From Bacillus salipaludis (GTDB taxonomy: Bacteria; Bacillota; Bacilli; Bacillales_B; DSM-18226), in assembly GCF_004358205.1 (NCBI RefSeq), contig NZ_SMYO01000003.1, forward strand, positions 62,001 to 126,000: a stretch of 64,000 nucleotides of DNA, in the 5' to 3' direction. Shown here piece by piece: positions 52,974-61,422 of the stretch. The position numbers were made by a program, and so were the translations under genes. Positions within the stretch are counted from its first letter, which is position 1. Every line of letters begins with the position of its first letter. The notes below the pieces were generated by a model. That model was not told the DNA's origin and did no database searches. It saw only the letters and a list, made by a program, of their open reading frames with translations.

Positions 52974-53675
52974 ATGTTTAAAATTTTTATCATTGAAGAC
53001 GACCAGCAGATTGTCCGGTTACTTGAGGAGCATTTACATAAATTTAGCTTTGATACAAAGTCAGTGCAGGATTTTGAAACTGTCCGGAATCAGTTTGAAC
53101 AATATGCGCCCCACCTCGTCTTGCTGGATGTCAATTTACCGAAATTTGATGGCTATTATTGGTGCCGGCAAATTCGTAGTATCTCAACCTGCCCGATTCT
53201 GTTTATCTCGGCACGTGAAGGAAAAATGGACCAGGTAATGGCTCTCGAAAACGGTGCAGATGATTACATAACAAAACCATTTGATTATGATATTGTTCTT
53301 GCGAAGATCAATAGCCAGCTTCGCCGCGTCTACGGTTCTTATGCGAACACCCAGTCTGGACGAACGAACACTGTGAAAGGATTAAGCCTTGATGTTGAAC
53401 GGCTGAGCCTTTCTTTACAAGAAAATACCATTGAACTAAGTCATACTGAGGCAAAAATATTAGATGAGTTGATTAAAAAATCGGAGCGCGTTGTAAGCCG
53501 TGATCGCTTGTTAGAAAAAATTTGGGATGACCAGGCCTTTGTGGATGATAATACCCTGAATGTTTACATTACACGGGTAAGGAAAAAATTATCCCAAATA
53601 GGAGTGGAGCAGGCACTGCAAACTGTTCGCGGACAGGGCTATCGGCTTGTACCGAACTGGGGTGAAAAGGAATGA
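52974..53675 (+). CDS. bceR: BceR-type response regulator
   Basis: A 233-residue OmpR-family regulator. The receiver has IIEDDQQI, the phospho-acceptor Asp in VLLDVNLPKFDGYYWC, and ADDYITKPFD. The C-terminal winged helix is SLSLQENTIELSHTEAKILD to YITRVRKKLSQIG. BceR-class regulators, phosphorylated by BceS, activate the cognate ABC transporter when a peptide antibiotic is present. Its stop codon overlaps the start of the kinase (ATGA). A candidate BceR site lies upstream of the ABC genes. Confidence 0.9.
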   Translation: MFKIFIIEDDQQIVRLLEEHLHKFSFDTKSVQDFETVRNQFEQYAPHLVLLDVNLPKFDGYYWCRQIRSISTCPILFISAREGKMDQVMALENGADDYITKPFDYDIVLAKINSQLRRVYGSYANTQSGRTNTVKGLSLDVERLSLSLQENTIELSHTEAKILDELIKKSERVVSRDRLLEKIWDDQAFVDDNTLNVYITRVRKKLSQIGVEQALQTVRGQGYRLVPNWGEKE

Positions 53676-54646
53676 AGCTTTTCATCCGTGAGCAGGTTCC
53701 TCTTATTTTTATCTATATCGGCCAATTAGTGGTGATTACTGCTATTTACTGGCTTGACGGTTTTCACCATTTAATGATTAGTTTATATGCTGCTTTGCTG
53801 AGCGGCTTTCTTTTTGCCGGGTATCTTATATTCCGGTATATAACAAACCGCTCGTTTTATCAACGCCTAGAAAAGCCGCTTGATTCAATGGGGGATTTTA
53901 GAAGTGAGAACCGTCATGCACCATTAGAAGAAAGCTTACAGCAGCTTCTTTTAAGCCAATTTCAACATTACCAAAACGAACTATATAACTATAAGCACAA
54001 ACTGGATGGGCATATCCAGTTTATCAATCAATGGGTGCATCAAATGAAAACTCCATTGTCGGTCATTCATTTAATGATTCAGGATGAGGATGACCCTCGT
54101 TTTGATGCGATTGGTGATGAACTTGATCGCTTGAGAAAAGGATTGGATATGGTTCTTTATACAGCAAGGCTTGATACATTTGAACGTGATTTTTTTGTAG
54201 AGAAATTAAGTTTAGAAACAGTTGTGCGGTCAGTTGTTTCAAGTCAAAAACGGTTGTTTATTCGAAAGCGGATTTTCCCATCGTATCAATTCGGTGAGGA
54301 ATATCAAATAGCTTCTGATGAAAAGTGGCTCTCTTTTGTGTTGACACAACTCATTACCAATGCGATTCGCTACACCGTTCATGAAAATCGAAAAATCTAC
54401 TTCCATAGTTATAAACGCGGAATCAAAACCGTCCTTGAGGTACGAGATGAAGGCGTTGGGATCCCGGAGAGCGACCTCCCAAGGGTGTTTAATCCCTACT
54501 TCACTGGAGAAAATGGCCGCAACTTCCAAGAATCTACCGGAATGGGGCTCTATCTCGTCAAGCAAATATGTGAAAAACTCGGCCATTACATCGAAATCGA
54601 ATCAACTGTCAACAAGGGAACCACCATCCGAATCCTATTTGGATAA
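53672..54646 (+). CDS. bceS: BceS-type intramembrane-sensing histidine kinase
   Basis: A 324-residue kinase with two close N-terminal membrane helices (10-30, 35-58) and virtually no extracellular loop, typical of kinases that sense through their transporter. The phospho-accepting His lies in QWVHQMKTPLSVIHLMI; the ATPase has FVLTQLITNAIRYTVH and STGMGLYLVKQICEKLG. It depends on BceAB for input. Confidence 0.9.
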   Translation: MKLFIREQVPLIFIYIGQLVVITAIYWLDGFHHLMISLYAALLSGFLFAGYLIFRYITNRSFYQRLEKPLDSMGDFRSENRHAPLEESLQQLLLSQFQHYQNELYNYKHKLDGHIQFINQWVHQMKTPLSVIHLMIQDEDDPRFDAIGDELDRLRKGLDMVLYTARLDTFERDFFVEKLSLETVVRSVVSSQKRLFIRKRIFPSYQFGEEYQIASDEKWLSFVLTQLITNAIRYTVHENRKIYFHSYKRGIKTVLEVRDEGVGIPESDLPRVFNPYFTGENGRNFQESTGMGLYLVKQICEKLGHYIEIESTVNKGTTIRILFG

Positions 54647-54724
54647 TAGACTGTCCACCCTACACGTACAAAAAAGACGATTTGTCCACGAACGGTGCCT
54701 GTCACTTTGTTCAACTTTGCACAA

Positions 54725-54742
54725 CCTTACAATTTTGTAAGG
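54725..54742 (+). promoter_or_regulatory. BceR binding site upstream of bceAB
   Basis: Perfect inverted repeat CCTTACAA-TT-TTGTAAGG, containing TTACA-N4-TGTAA, which agrees with the BceR consensus TNACA-N4-TGTAA. It lies about 80 bp before the bceA start. Confidence 0.72.
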
Positions 54743-54822
54743 TAGGTGTAAGTTAATGAAATGGCAGTGGGGACGGGGTTGTCGTTAGAATATGGGTATA
54801 AATTGATTAGGGAGTTGAGAGA

Positions 54823-55593
54823 ATGTCGATTTTGGATGTACGGCATTTAGAGAAGATTTATGAAGGGAAAGTTGCGCATAAGGCGTTAACGAATATTAAT
54901 TTTTCGATTGAGCAAGGTGAATTTGTTGGGATTATGGGACCGTCCGGGAGTGGGAAAACCACCCTCCTCAACTTGATTGCCACGATTGACCGGCCCACTT
55001 CCGGGGAGGTTTTGATTAGTGGAAAGAATCCCCATATTCTAAACCGGAAGGATACGGCTCTATTCAGACGCCATGAACTCGGCTTTGTGTTTCAGCACTT
55101 TAATTTGCTCGACACACTAACCGTGGAAGAAAATATTGTTCTACCGCTCACCCTTGATGGTGTAAGCGTACGTCAAATGGAGCAAAAGCTTCAAAAGGTA
55201 GTAAGGAAGCTTGGGATTGATCAAATTCTGAAGAAACGAACCTATGAAATCTCTGGCGGGCAAATGCAACGGACTGCGATTGCGCGAGCAATCATTCACA
55301 GTCCATCTCTCATTTTAGCAGATGAACCAACAGGTAATTTAGATTCTAAAGCTTCTAAGGATGTAATGGAAACATTGACGACGATTAACAAAGAGGATGG
55401 CGCAACCGCTTTAATGGTAACGCATGATGCTGTCGCGGCCAGCTATTGCCACCGTGTCATCTTTATTAAGGACGGACAGCTCTATAATGAGATTTACCGT
55501 GGCGATAACCGTCAGACTTTTTTCCAAAAGATCATCGATATGCTTGCATTGTTAGGAGGAGACAGTCGTGACCTTTCCACAGTTCGTCTTTAG
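54823..55593 (+). CDS. bceA: BceA-type ABC transporter ATPase
   Basis: A 256-residue ATPase: Walker A GPSGSGKTTL, Q-loop HFNLLDTLTVEENIVLPL, signature YEISGGQMQRTAIARAI, Walker B LILADEPTGNLD, H-loop THD. It energises removal or target-protection of cell-wall antibiotics such as bacitracin. It has its own BceR-controlled promoter and overlaps bceB by 26 bp. Confidence 0.92.
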   Translation: MSILDVRHLEKIYEGKVAHKALTNINFSIEQGEFVGIMGPSGSGKTTLLNLIATIDRPTSGEVLISGKNPHILNRKDTALFRRHELGFVFQHFNLLDTLTVEENIVLPLTLDGVSVRQMEQKLQKVVRKLGIDQILKKRTYEISGGQMQRTAIARAIIHSPSLILADEPTGNLDSKASKDVMETLTTINKEDGATALMVTHDAVAASYCHRVIFIKDGQLYNEIYRGDNRQTFFQKIIDMLALLGGDSRDLSTVRL

Positions 55594-57472
55594 AAATGTT
55601 GTCCGGAATAAACGGACCTACTCCGCCTATTTTTTAAGCAGTGCCCTTTCGGTGTTAATTTTCTTTATTTACGCCCTTTTTATTTTTCATCCGGATATAA
55701 AAAAGGGTGTGACCTCAGCGACGGCTGTACAATTAATGTCCTCAGCTGAAGTCATTATGTATGTGTTTTCATTCTTCTTTGTGCTTTATTCTGTTAGTAC
55801 CTTTTTAAAATCACGGAAACGTGAATTCGGGATCTTGATGATGCACGGAATGACAAGGAGTCAATTAAATCGAATGGTGTTTCTCGAAAACATGCTTATT
55901 GGTATTGGTGCGATTGCCGTTGGAATTGCATTAGGGATGGTCACGGGGAAACTGTTTTTAATGATTGGCTCAAAAATGATTGGGATCGCCCCACTTCCAT
56001 TTTACTTGTCGAAAAGAGCATTGCTTTTAACACTTGTGGCGTTTTTAATCCTATTTTTTAGTATTTCCTTGTTTACCACTATCCTTGTCAGGGTAAATAA
56101 ATTAATCGATTTATTTCAAGCGGGGGAAAAACCGAAAAAAGAGCCAAAAGCATCAGTTTTCTTATCCCTTCTTTCAGCCATTTTGTTGATTGCAAGTTAT
56201 TTTTTAGCTGCTACAGCTACGATGCAATCATTACTTTTTAGAATGCTGCCTGTTATCGGCATGACGATTATCGGAACATACTTTTTTTATACACAGCTAT
56301 CCGTTTTCTTGATGAAACGACTTCAAAAACAACGCTTATTTTTTTGGCGAAAAACCAATTTAATTACGATTTCAAGTTTAGCTTACCGCTTAAAAGATAA
56401 TGCGCGCATGTTTTTCATGGTCACGATTGTTTCAACCGTCGCCTTTTGTGCAGTCGGTACACTTGCATCGTTTAATGTAATGAATAAGCAAATAAAAGCA
56501 CAATTTCCCGCTGAAATCAGTTATTTAGCTAAGGACGATCAACCTGTCCATCAGAAACACCTGCAGCAAATCGAAACTGAATTGAAGGCTCGAAATATAA
56601 AGTATACAACGAACAAAGTTCCGATAAAATACGTTGCAATATCATCATCAACGGATCGATATTCACCAAAAAAAATTGCTGTTGTATCTTTCACGGATTA
56701 TATAAAAATAACAAAAGCAGCTGGGTTTGATGCTAACGAAAAGCAGTTGATCGGCAAAGAAATCCTTGAAATGCGAACAGCGATTTTAAGTGAGGCGGAG
56801 CCGATCACCTATACGTTGGAACAGAATCATTTGAAACTTCAACATGAAAAAATAACCAAAGTTATCGTCCTTCCTATGCAATTAATTATGTCTCAAGGGA
56901 TTATTGTTAGTGATGAACTTTTTAAAAAGCTAAGACCTGTAAACACAGAAATATTTACAGGCTATTATACGAAGGATTTGGGAAAAACTGCGGGCATGGG
57001 TAAGAACTTAACGAAAAATGGAATGTCGTTTTCTTCAGATAAAAATTCATACTCAATGACCGTAAGTGGAACCATTTATGAAAACCAAATGAATATGTAT
57101 AAGATGATGTTGTTTGTCGCCTTATTAACAGGTGCCGTATTCTTTATCGCTGCAGGTAGTTTCCTATACTTTAGACTATATGCTGATTTAGATTACGACC
57201 GCCGCCAATATTTAACAATCAAGAAAGTAGGATTGACGGATCAAGAATTAAATAAGATTGTCACTCAGCAGCTAGCTTTACTTTTCTTTGTTCCAATTGT
57301 GGTAGCTTTTGTACACAGTGCTTTTGCCTTTATGGCGTTACAAAGCTTTTACCAGTTATCCATTGTTACAGAAATTATCATCGTCCTTGCAAGCTTCCTA
57401 GTTGCTCAACTTATTTATTTCTTCTTTATCCGATATCGATATTTACAGAATTTGAGGAAAACGTTGATTTAA
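55568..57472 (+). CDS. bceB: BceB-type ABC transporter permease
   Basis: A 634-residue permease with ten predicted membrane segments: the FtsX-like first four-helix block, a large extracellular domain about residues 310-510 (LAKDDQPVHQKHLQQIETEL onwards) and a C-terminal three- or four-helix bundle. The extracellular domain decides antibiotic specificity. GTG 55568 follows TAGGAGGAGA, within the end of bceA. Bacitracin versus lantibiotic target cannot be told from sequence. Confidence 0.92.
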   Translation: MTFPQFVFRNVVRNKRTYSAYFLSSALSVLIFFIYALFIFHPDIKKGVTSATAVQLMSSAEVIMYVFSFFFVLYSVSTFLKSRKREFGILMMHGMTRSQLNRMVFLENMLIGIGAIAVGIALGMVTGKLFLMIGSKMIGIAPLPFYLSKRALLLTLVAFLILFFSISLFTTILVRVNKLIDLFQAGEKPKKEPKASVFLSLLSAILLIASYFLAATATMQSLLFRMLPVIGMTIIGTYFFYTQLSVFLMKRLQKQRLFFWRKTNLITISSLAYRLKDNARMFFMVTIVSTVAFCAVGTLASFNVMNKQIKAQFPAEISYLAKDDQPVHQKHLQQIETELKARNIKYTTNKVPIKYVAISSSTDRYSPKKIAVVSFTDYIKITKAAGFDANEKQLIGKEILEMRTAILSEAEPITYTLEQNHLKLQHEKITKVIVLPMQLIMSQGIIVSDELFKKLRPVNTEIFTGYYTKDLGKTAGMGKNLTKNGMSFSSDKNSYSMTVSGTIYENQMNMYKMMLFVALLTGAVFFIAAGSFLYFRLYADLDYDRRQYLTIKKVGLTDQELNKIVTQQLALLFFVPIVVAFVHSAFAFMALQSFYQLSIVTEIIIVLASFLVAQLIYFFFIRYRYLQNLRKTLI

Positions 57473-57516
57473 AAAAATAAACAGCTCTCATGATTGGAGA
57501 GCTGTTTTATTTTTTT
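57471..57516. terminator. Bidirectional terminator between bceB and the SGNH esterase
   Basis: AAACAGCTCTC and GAGAGCTGTTTT arms with A/T tails on both sides. Confidence 0.9.
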
Positions 57517-57552
57517 AGGGATTAAATCAATTGTTTTGTAGATCCGCTTCTT

Positions 57553-58353
57553 TTATTTTAGATATGCACGCAGTCCCAATCCATGGTGCTCTTTTATCCC
57601 ATCCACGACGAGTTTTGCAATCTCCTTTGCACCTTTATCCTGAAAATGAGTATTATCCTGTACACCTCTCGGGAAATTAGGGTTTGTTCCTGGGTCTATC
57701 CACATAAAAAGTTCTTTAGTTTTTTCTGGCCCTAGCTGTTGAAAAAGCTTCTTACTTTTCGCCGTTAAATCAATAACCGCAACATGCTCCTCGTGTCCAA
57801 GCTCTCTCATTGCCGATGGATACCTTCCGTGCGTATTCAAAGCATCGCCTTCTGAGGAAAAACGTCTTCTTTCCATCGGAGTGACAAGCACTGGGATCGC
57901 ACCATTTTGACGAGCACCTGCAATATATTGCTTTAAATAGCTTTTATATGTAGTAGAAGGTTTCGTATAACGTGTCGGATCCTTGAATTTTTCATCATTG
58001 TGGCCGAATTGAATGAAAAGGTAATCCCCCTTATGAATTTGTTTTAAGATTCCTGCCAATCTGCCTTCCATGATAAAACTTTTTGAACTTCTGCCAGGTA
58101 CCGCACAGTTCTTTATTCGAACCCTATTATTAAAAAATTCCGGTAACACCTGTCCCCAACCGGTCCGCGGTGCCATATTGTCGGGGTAATTGGAAACGGT
58201 AGAGTCCCCAGCGAGATACAAAGTAATTCTATCCTGCTGAGATGCATCCTTTGATAATTTCCCGAACACATTGGAGGTGATAAACAAAGTCAAAACACCA
58301 GCAACAAACAGCATAGCAACTATGGTAAATTTCTTTTCTCGATAATGTTTCAG
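57553..58353 (-). CDS. Secreted or anchored SGNH esterase (rhamnogalacturonan acetylesterase-like)
   Basis: A 266-residue SGNH hydrolase: GDSTVSNY (block I, Ser), CAVPGRSSKSF, GHNDEK (block III) and DNTHFQDKG (block V, Asp/His). This set is typical of RhgT/YesT enzymes that remove acetyl groups from pectin rhamnogalacturonan. The first ATG (58314) lies inside the hydrophobic region; CTG 58353, seven bases after GGGAGGG, gives a proper signal anchor (LKHYREKKFTIVAMLFVAGV). No pectin genes are near. Confidence 0.75.
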   Translation of the reverse strand: MKHYREKKFTIVAMLFVAGVLTLFITSNVFGKLSKDASQQDRITLYLAGDSTVSNYPDNMAPRTGWGQVLPEFFNNRVRIKNCAVPGRSSKSFIMEGRLAGILKQIHKGDYLFIQFGHNDEKFKDPTRYTKPSTTYKSYLKQYIAGARQNGAIPVLVTPMERRRFSSEGDALNTHGRYPSAMRELGHEEHVAVIDLTAKSKKLFQQLGPEKTKELFMWIDPGTNPNFPRGVQDNTHFQDKGAKEIAKLVVDGIKEHHGLGLRAYLK

Positions 58354-58623
58354 CGTTTTTCCCTCCCTTCCCCGCGAAATATGTATTCCTTATTATTATA
58401 AGCTTTCCATAACTCATCGAACTATCTGGGAAATTGCCGAACTAAAGTAATATATGCCATTAGTATTATAATACGAACCTAAGTACTAATACACCTTTTT
58501 TCCTAGGTTCTATTTTTCCCTTTTCAGCTTTATGTTTTCATTTAATAAAATTACCACCTTAGATTAGTTTCCAAACATTAGCGTTGGATTGGATTGCAAC
58601 AAGCAATTTCAACATCCGTTAAA

Positions 58624-58668
58624 TAAAAAAAGGTATCTTCCACCATTCGGAGGCTTGATACCTTTTAA
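58624..58668 (-). terminator. Terminator after the DUF2187 gene
   Basis: AAAAGGTATC and GATACCTTTT arms; TTTTTTT on the minus strand. The rest of 58354-58740 shows nothing else convincing. Confidence 0.75.
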
Positions 58669-58740
58669 AAAACATGTATCCGTCTTCATGACAATTGGCA
58701 AAAACAAACTATGATGGAGCTTATCACGTTGAAGGAGAAA

Positions 58741-58971
58741 TTATTTATTAAGCTTTTTGTAATTTTTATGATTCACCACGGTTAACACTGGCTCTCCTGC
58801 CTTGGTCTTCATTCCTAGTTCCACAATAACTGAGTTATCGCGAACTTGTATAACTTTTGCCTTTTTCCCTTTGTATTCTCCGGTTTTGATCTCGACCAAT
58901 TCATCTAACTGTACATTTGCAACACTGGCTTTTTCCTTCCCGTTCTCATTTGTTGATTTTTCTTCTGCCAT
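58741..58971 (-). CDS. DUF2187 (YkvS-like) KOW-type small protein
   Basis: A 76-residue protein: a polar N-terminus and the KOW-like core LVEIKTGEYKGKKAKVIQVR, then VELGMKTKAGEPVL. DUF2187 proteins are small beta-barrel proteins of unknown role, possibly RNA-binding. ATG 58971 follows GGAGGT by eight bases; the upstream frame to 59028 has no site. The DUF3800 gene lies upstream on the same strand. Confidence 0.75.
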   Translation of the reverse strand: MAEEKSTNENGKEKASVANVQLDELVEIKTGEYKGKKAKVIQVRDNSVIVELGMKTKAGEPVLTVVNHKNYKKLNK

Positions 58972-59045
58972 TTTTTGTACCTCCACTTTGATTTCGTTTT
59001 TAGTATTACCAAGATATGGGCACAACATTTAGTCTTTATAAAAAA

Positions 59046-60215
59046 TTACTTTACCTTCAAAATTTCCATTTCAATGACCCGTTTCAAATATTCATATTCT
59101 TTTTGCTCGAGGATGTCAATTTCTTTGTTAGTAGCCTTTAGAATTTGATCTCTGCATTTGGCAATTCTTTGAATCATCGGGAAAATGGTTAGACTTGAGA
59201 GGTTCACAAAGTCATATAAATCAGCCAAACATACAGGCAATTTGTAGCCTTTATTACTGCTCGCAATTAATAACCCGTGATCACGCAGCTTCGAGACGAT
59301 GTTGGAGCGAAAATTATGCGGGTTCAACTCGATATTGCGTATAGCATTGAGATTATTTAATATTTCCTGTGTGTAAACATATTCATCTGGATTTTCTTTC
59401 AGATTAAAAAGTAAAAACTTTAAAAAATCAATGCGAAGTTTTTCATCCTCATCGTCACTTTTGCGATACTTATCAATGTATTGATAAGCTAAATTGACTG
59501 CCTGTTTGATGATTACCTCGTCATTCTTAATGTCAGCAGAATCTACCTTGTAGTCATAGAGAAAATTCCGATAGTCATGGGGCCATAAATTGATTCGGAC
59601 AATTTGAGATTTGATGATTTTATAAAATGATTGATAATATTTTGAAAGATTTTTCTCATACCCTATTGCCAGTGTTCGTGCAGTATATTCCGCCAATTTG
59701 ATAAGAATATCTGATTTCGTGTTATTGAATCCGAAGCTTGAATAATTAAAGAGATCAGGTATACATTCTTGTTTTACATAGTTGATAAACGCATTCATAA
59801 ACTCTTTCGGTTCCTGATCGTCCGATATAATATCAAGCTTTTCATATGTATTTGATAAATCTTCGAGGACCTTGCGTGTTAAATATTTTATAAAAGTATT
59901 TTTATAGGTGACGCCACTGTTTTCTCTTATTTTCTGCTTGTCGATTACATATGCATATATTTTAAAAGGTAAATCCTTCATTTCATTCAAAATTTGCAAC
60001 ATACGTTCTGGTTGATCTTTAATATAACTAAAATGTTTTTCTCCATTTTGAATATATTTTTGCCATATCCTTTCAATTTCTCCTTCTAGCCCTTCTTTAT
60101 CGGTATCTTTTACTAGAATAGCCGTAATCATAAAGTGGGTTGAGACGTCACTGTTGTCAAAATCAAAACCATAATCACCATACTCATTGAAAAATGCATA
60201 TTGGATATCGTTCAA
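59046..60215 (-). CDS. DUF3800-like protein with altered active-site motif
   Basis: A 389-residue protein. The N-terminus YAFFNEYGDYGFD corresponds to the DUF3800 motif (usually FIDESGD), but the first aspartate is Asn and the serine Tyr. The middle has YVIDKQKIRENSGVTYKN and KLAEYTARTLAIG, where family members have QLADL; Glu replaces Asp. After it comes a winged-helix-like segment (RSNIVSKLRDHGLLIASSNK) and a helical tail. DUF3800 is an RNase H-like fold family often near defence genes; this member looks catalytically changed. TTG 60215 follows GAGGTGG; GTG 60224 is possible. Confidence 0.6.
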   Translation of the reverse strand: MNDIQYAFFNEYGDYGFDFDNSDVSTHFMITAILVKDTDKEGLEGEIERIWQKYIQNGEKHFSYIKDQPERMLQILNEMKDLPFKIYAYVIDKQKIRENSGVTYKNTFIKYLTRKVLEDLSNTYEKLDIISDDQEPKEFMNAFINYVKQECIPDLFNYSSFGFNNTKSDILIKLAEYTARTLAIGYEKNLSKYYQSFYKIIKSQIVRINLWPHDYRNFLYDYKVDSADIKNDEVIIKQAVNLAYQYIDKYRKSDDEDEKLRIDFLKFLLFNLKENPDEYVYTQEILNNLNAIRNIELNPHNFRSNIVSKLRDHGLLIASSNKGYKLPVCLADLYDFVNLSSLTIFPMIQRIAKCRDQILKATNKEIDILEQKEYEYLKRVIEMEILKVK

Positions 60216-60299
60216 CTTCCCCACCTCAATTGTCGATTAATTATTATCTAAATAGTTCGACAAACGGAAAGCAAACCCTCTAAAAGTTATTTATTTCTT

Positions 60300-60416
60300 G
60301 GCTCTGTTAAACCTGGTTGTTGATTTCCGCTCCAGGTACAAGCGGTTCGGGGAGTCTTCGTGCCTTCCGCTCCAATCAACGTTGGTTTAAAATCAACATT
60401 GTCCTTTAACAGAGCC
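60300..60416 (-). repeat. Dispersed palindromic repeat, copy D (internally deleted)
   Basis: 117 bp with 12-bp perfect outer inverted repeats GGCTCTGTTAAA and TTTAACAGAGCC, and inner GTTGATTTCCGCTCC / CCGCTCCAATCAAC. It keeps both ends of copy A but lacks about 120 bp of its middle. Confidence 0.85.
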
Positions 60417-60436
60417 TTTTCCTTAAACAAATAAAG

Positions 60437-60469
60437 AAAATCGGGTGGTGCCAGACACCACCCGAATTT
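60437..60469 (-). terminator. Terminator after the GNAT gene
   Basis: TCGGGTGGTG and CACCACCCGA arms around CCAGA; TTTTCTTT on the minus strand. Confidence 0.85.
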
Positions 60470-60496
60470 TCTTGTTTCACATAATGTTCCACGGGA

Positions 60497-60982
60497 TTAT
60501 AATTTTTTAACCATGTTATACCACGTAACTCCGGCATGCTGGGAGTCCGAGATTCCTAGGTTTCGGTATCCATGATTTTGATAGAAGCCGATTAGTTCTT
60601 CTTTACAGGTAAGGGTAATGGTTTCGCGATTTTTTTCCTTTGCGGCTTTTTCAATATGAGAAAGGAGTGACGCTGCCACACCACGTGTTTGAAAATGTGG
60701 GGTTACCGCTATCCCAAGGATACTTTGATGTCCCCCCGTTTCTGGGTTTTCCTTTAGATCCTTAAATAAGTCATCCGTAATGAAGGGAGTTTTAATAACC
60801 GGTCCATTTACAAAACCGATGATTACCCCATTTTCTTCCGCAACAAAAAAACTATCAGGGATAACTTCAATCCTCATTTCAAATGCTTCCTTTGTCGCCG
60901 CCTCTTCTTGAGGAAAACAAAGCTGTTCAATGATTACAATATCTGATAAGTCCTGCTCTTTTACGTTTCGAATATTCAACAT
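60497..60982 (-). CDS. GNAT N-acetyltransferase
   Basis: A 161-residue GNAT protein: MLNIRNVKEQDLSDIVIIEQ, the acetyl-CoA loop LGIAVTPHFQTRGVAASLLS (Q/RxxGxG/A-like: QTRGVA), and LTCKEELIGFYQNHGYRNLG. It resembles arylalkylamine/serotonin N-acetyltransferase relatives. ATG 60982 follows GGAGGG by about ten bases; the longer frame to 61024 does not. Substrate unknown. Confidence 0.82.
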   Translation of the reverse strand: MLNIRNVKEQDLSDIVIIEQLCFPQEEAATKEAFEMRIEVIPDSFFVAEENGVIIGFVNGPVIKTPFITDDLFKDLKENPETGGHQSILGIAVTPHFQTRGVAASLLSHIEKAAKEKNRETITLTCKEELIGFYQNHGYRNLGISDSQHAGVTWYNMVKKL

Positions 60983-61150
60983 GCCTAATCTTCCCTCCAT
61001 CATCAATCTATTTAAGTTTAACACATGGAAGATAATATTTTCTTAAGAATGTCGAAAAATTGAAAAGTATTTATACAAAATTAGGACATTAGAAATGATA
61101 AATATTAAAATCTAGTAAAAGAAAACATTTTTAAAAGTTGACAAAATGAT

Positions 61151-61181
61151 TTGACATATCCGACCAGCGTGTTAATATAAT
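61151..61181 (+). promoter_or_regulatory. Promoter of the TPP-riboswitch transcript
   Basis: TTGACA, 19 bases, TATAAT. The spacing is longer than ideal; AATATA gives 17. It lies 39 bp before the aptamer. Confidence 0.55.
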
Positions 61182-61219
61182 AACTGCAGGAAAACATTAC
61201 AAATGAATAATTAAAGCTA

Positions 61220-61315
61220 TTCCGCTAGAGGTGCCTTTTTAAAGGGCTGAGATTGAAGTGCTACTTCGGGACTCTATGAACCTGATCTGGTTAATACCAG
61301 CGTAGGGAAGTGGAA
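61220..61315 (+). ncRNA. TPP riboswitch (thi box) aptamer
   Basis: Conserved thi-box elements are present in order: GAGGTGC, GGGCTGAGA, ACTCTATGAACCTGATCTGG, TTAATACCAGCGTAGGGAAG. The closing helix P1 is TTCCGCT with AGTGGAA. It binds thiamine pyrophosphate and switches the terminator downstream. Confidence 0.95.
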
Positions 61316-61365
61316 AATAGGATATTTGAGTAACCAAAAGATTGTTTATTTCAAATTTTCAAAAA

Positions 61366-61397
61366 CCACTTCCTTACAAATTGGAAGTGGTTTTTTT
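61366..61397 (+). terminator. Riboswitch-controlled terminator
   Basis: CCACTTCC and GGAAGTGG arms then seven T. The same GGAAGTGG occurs at 61306-61313 in the aptamer end, so CCACTTCC can pair with either; antiterminator and terminator are mutually exclusive. Confidence 0.85.
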
Positions 61398-61422
61398 CAT
61401 TTTAACGGAATCTTCTAAAGGG

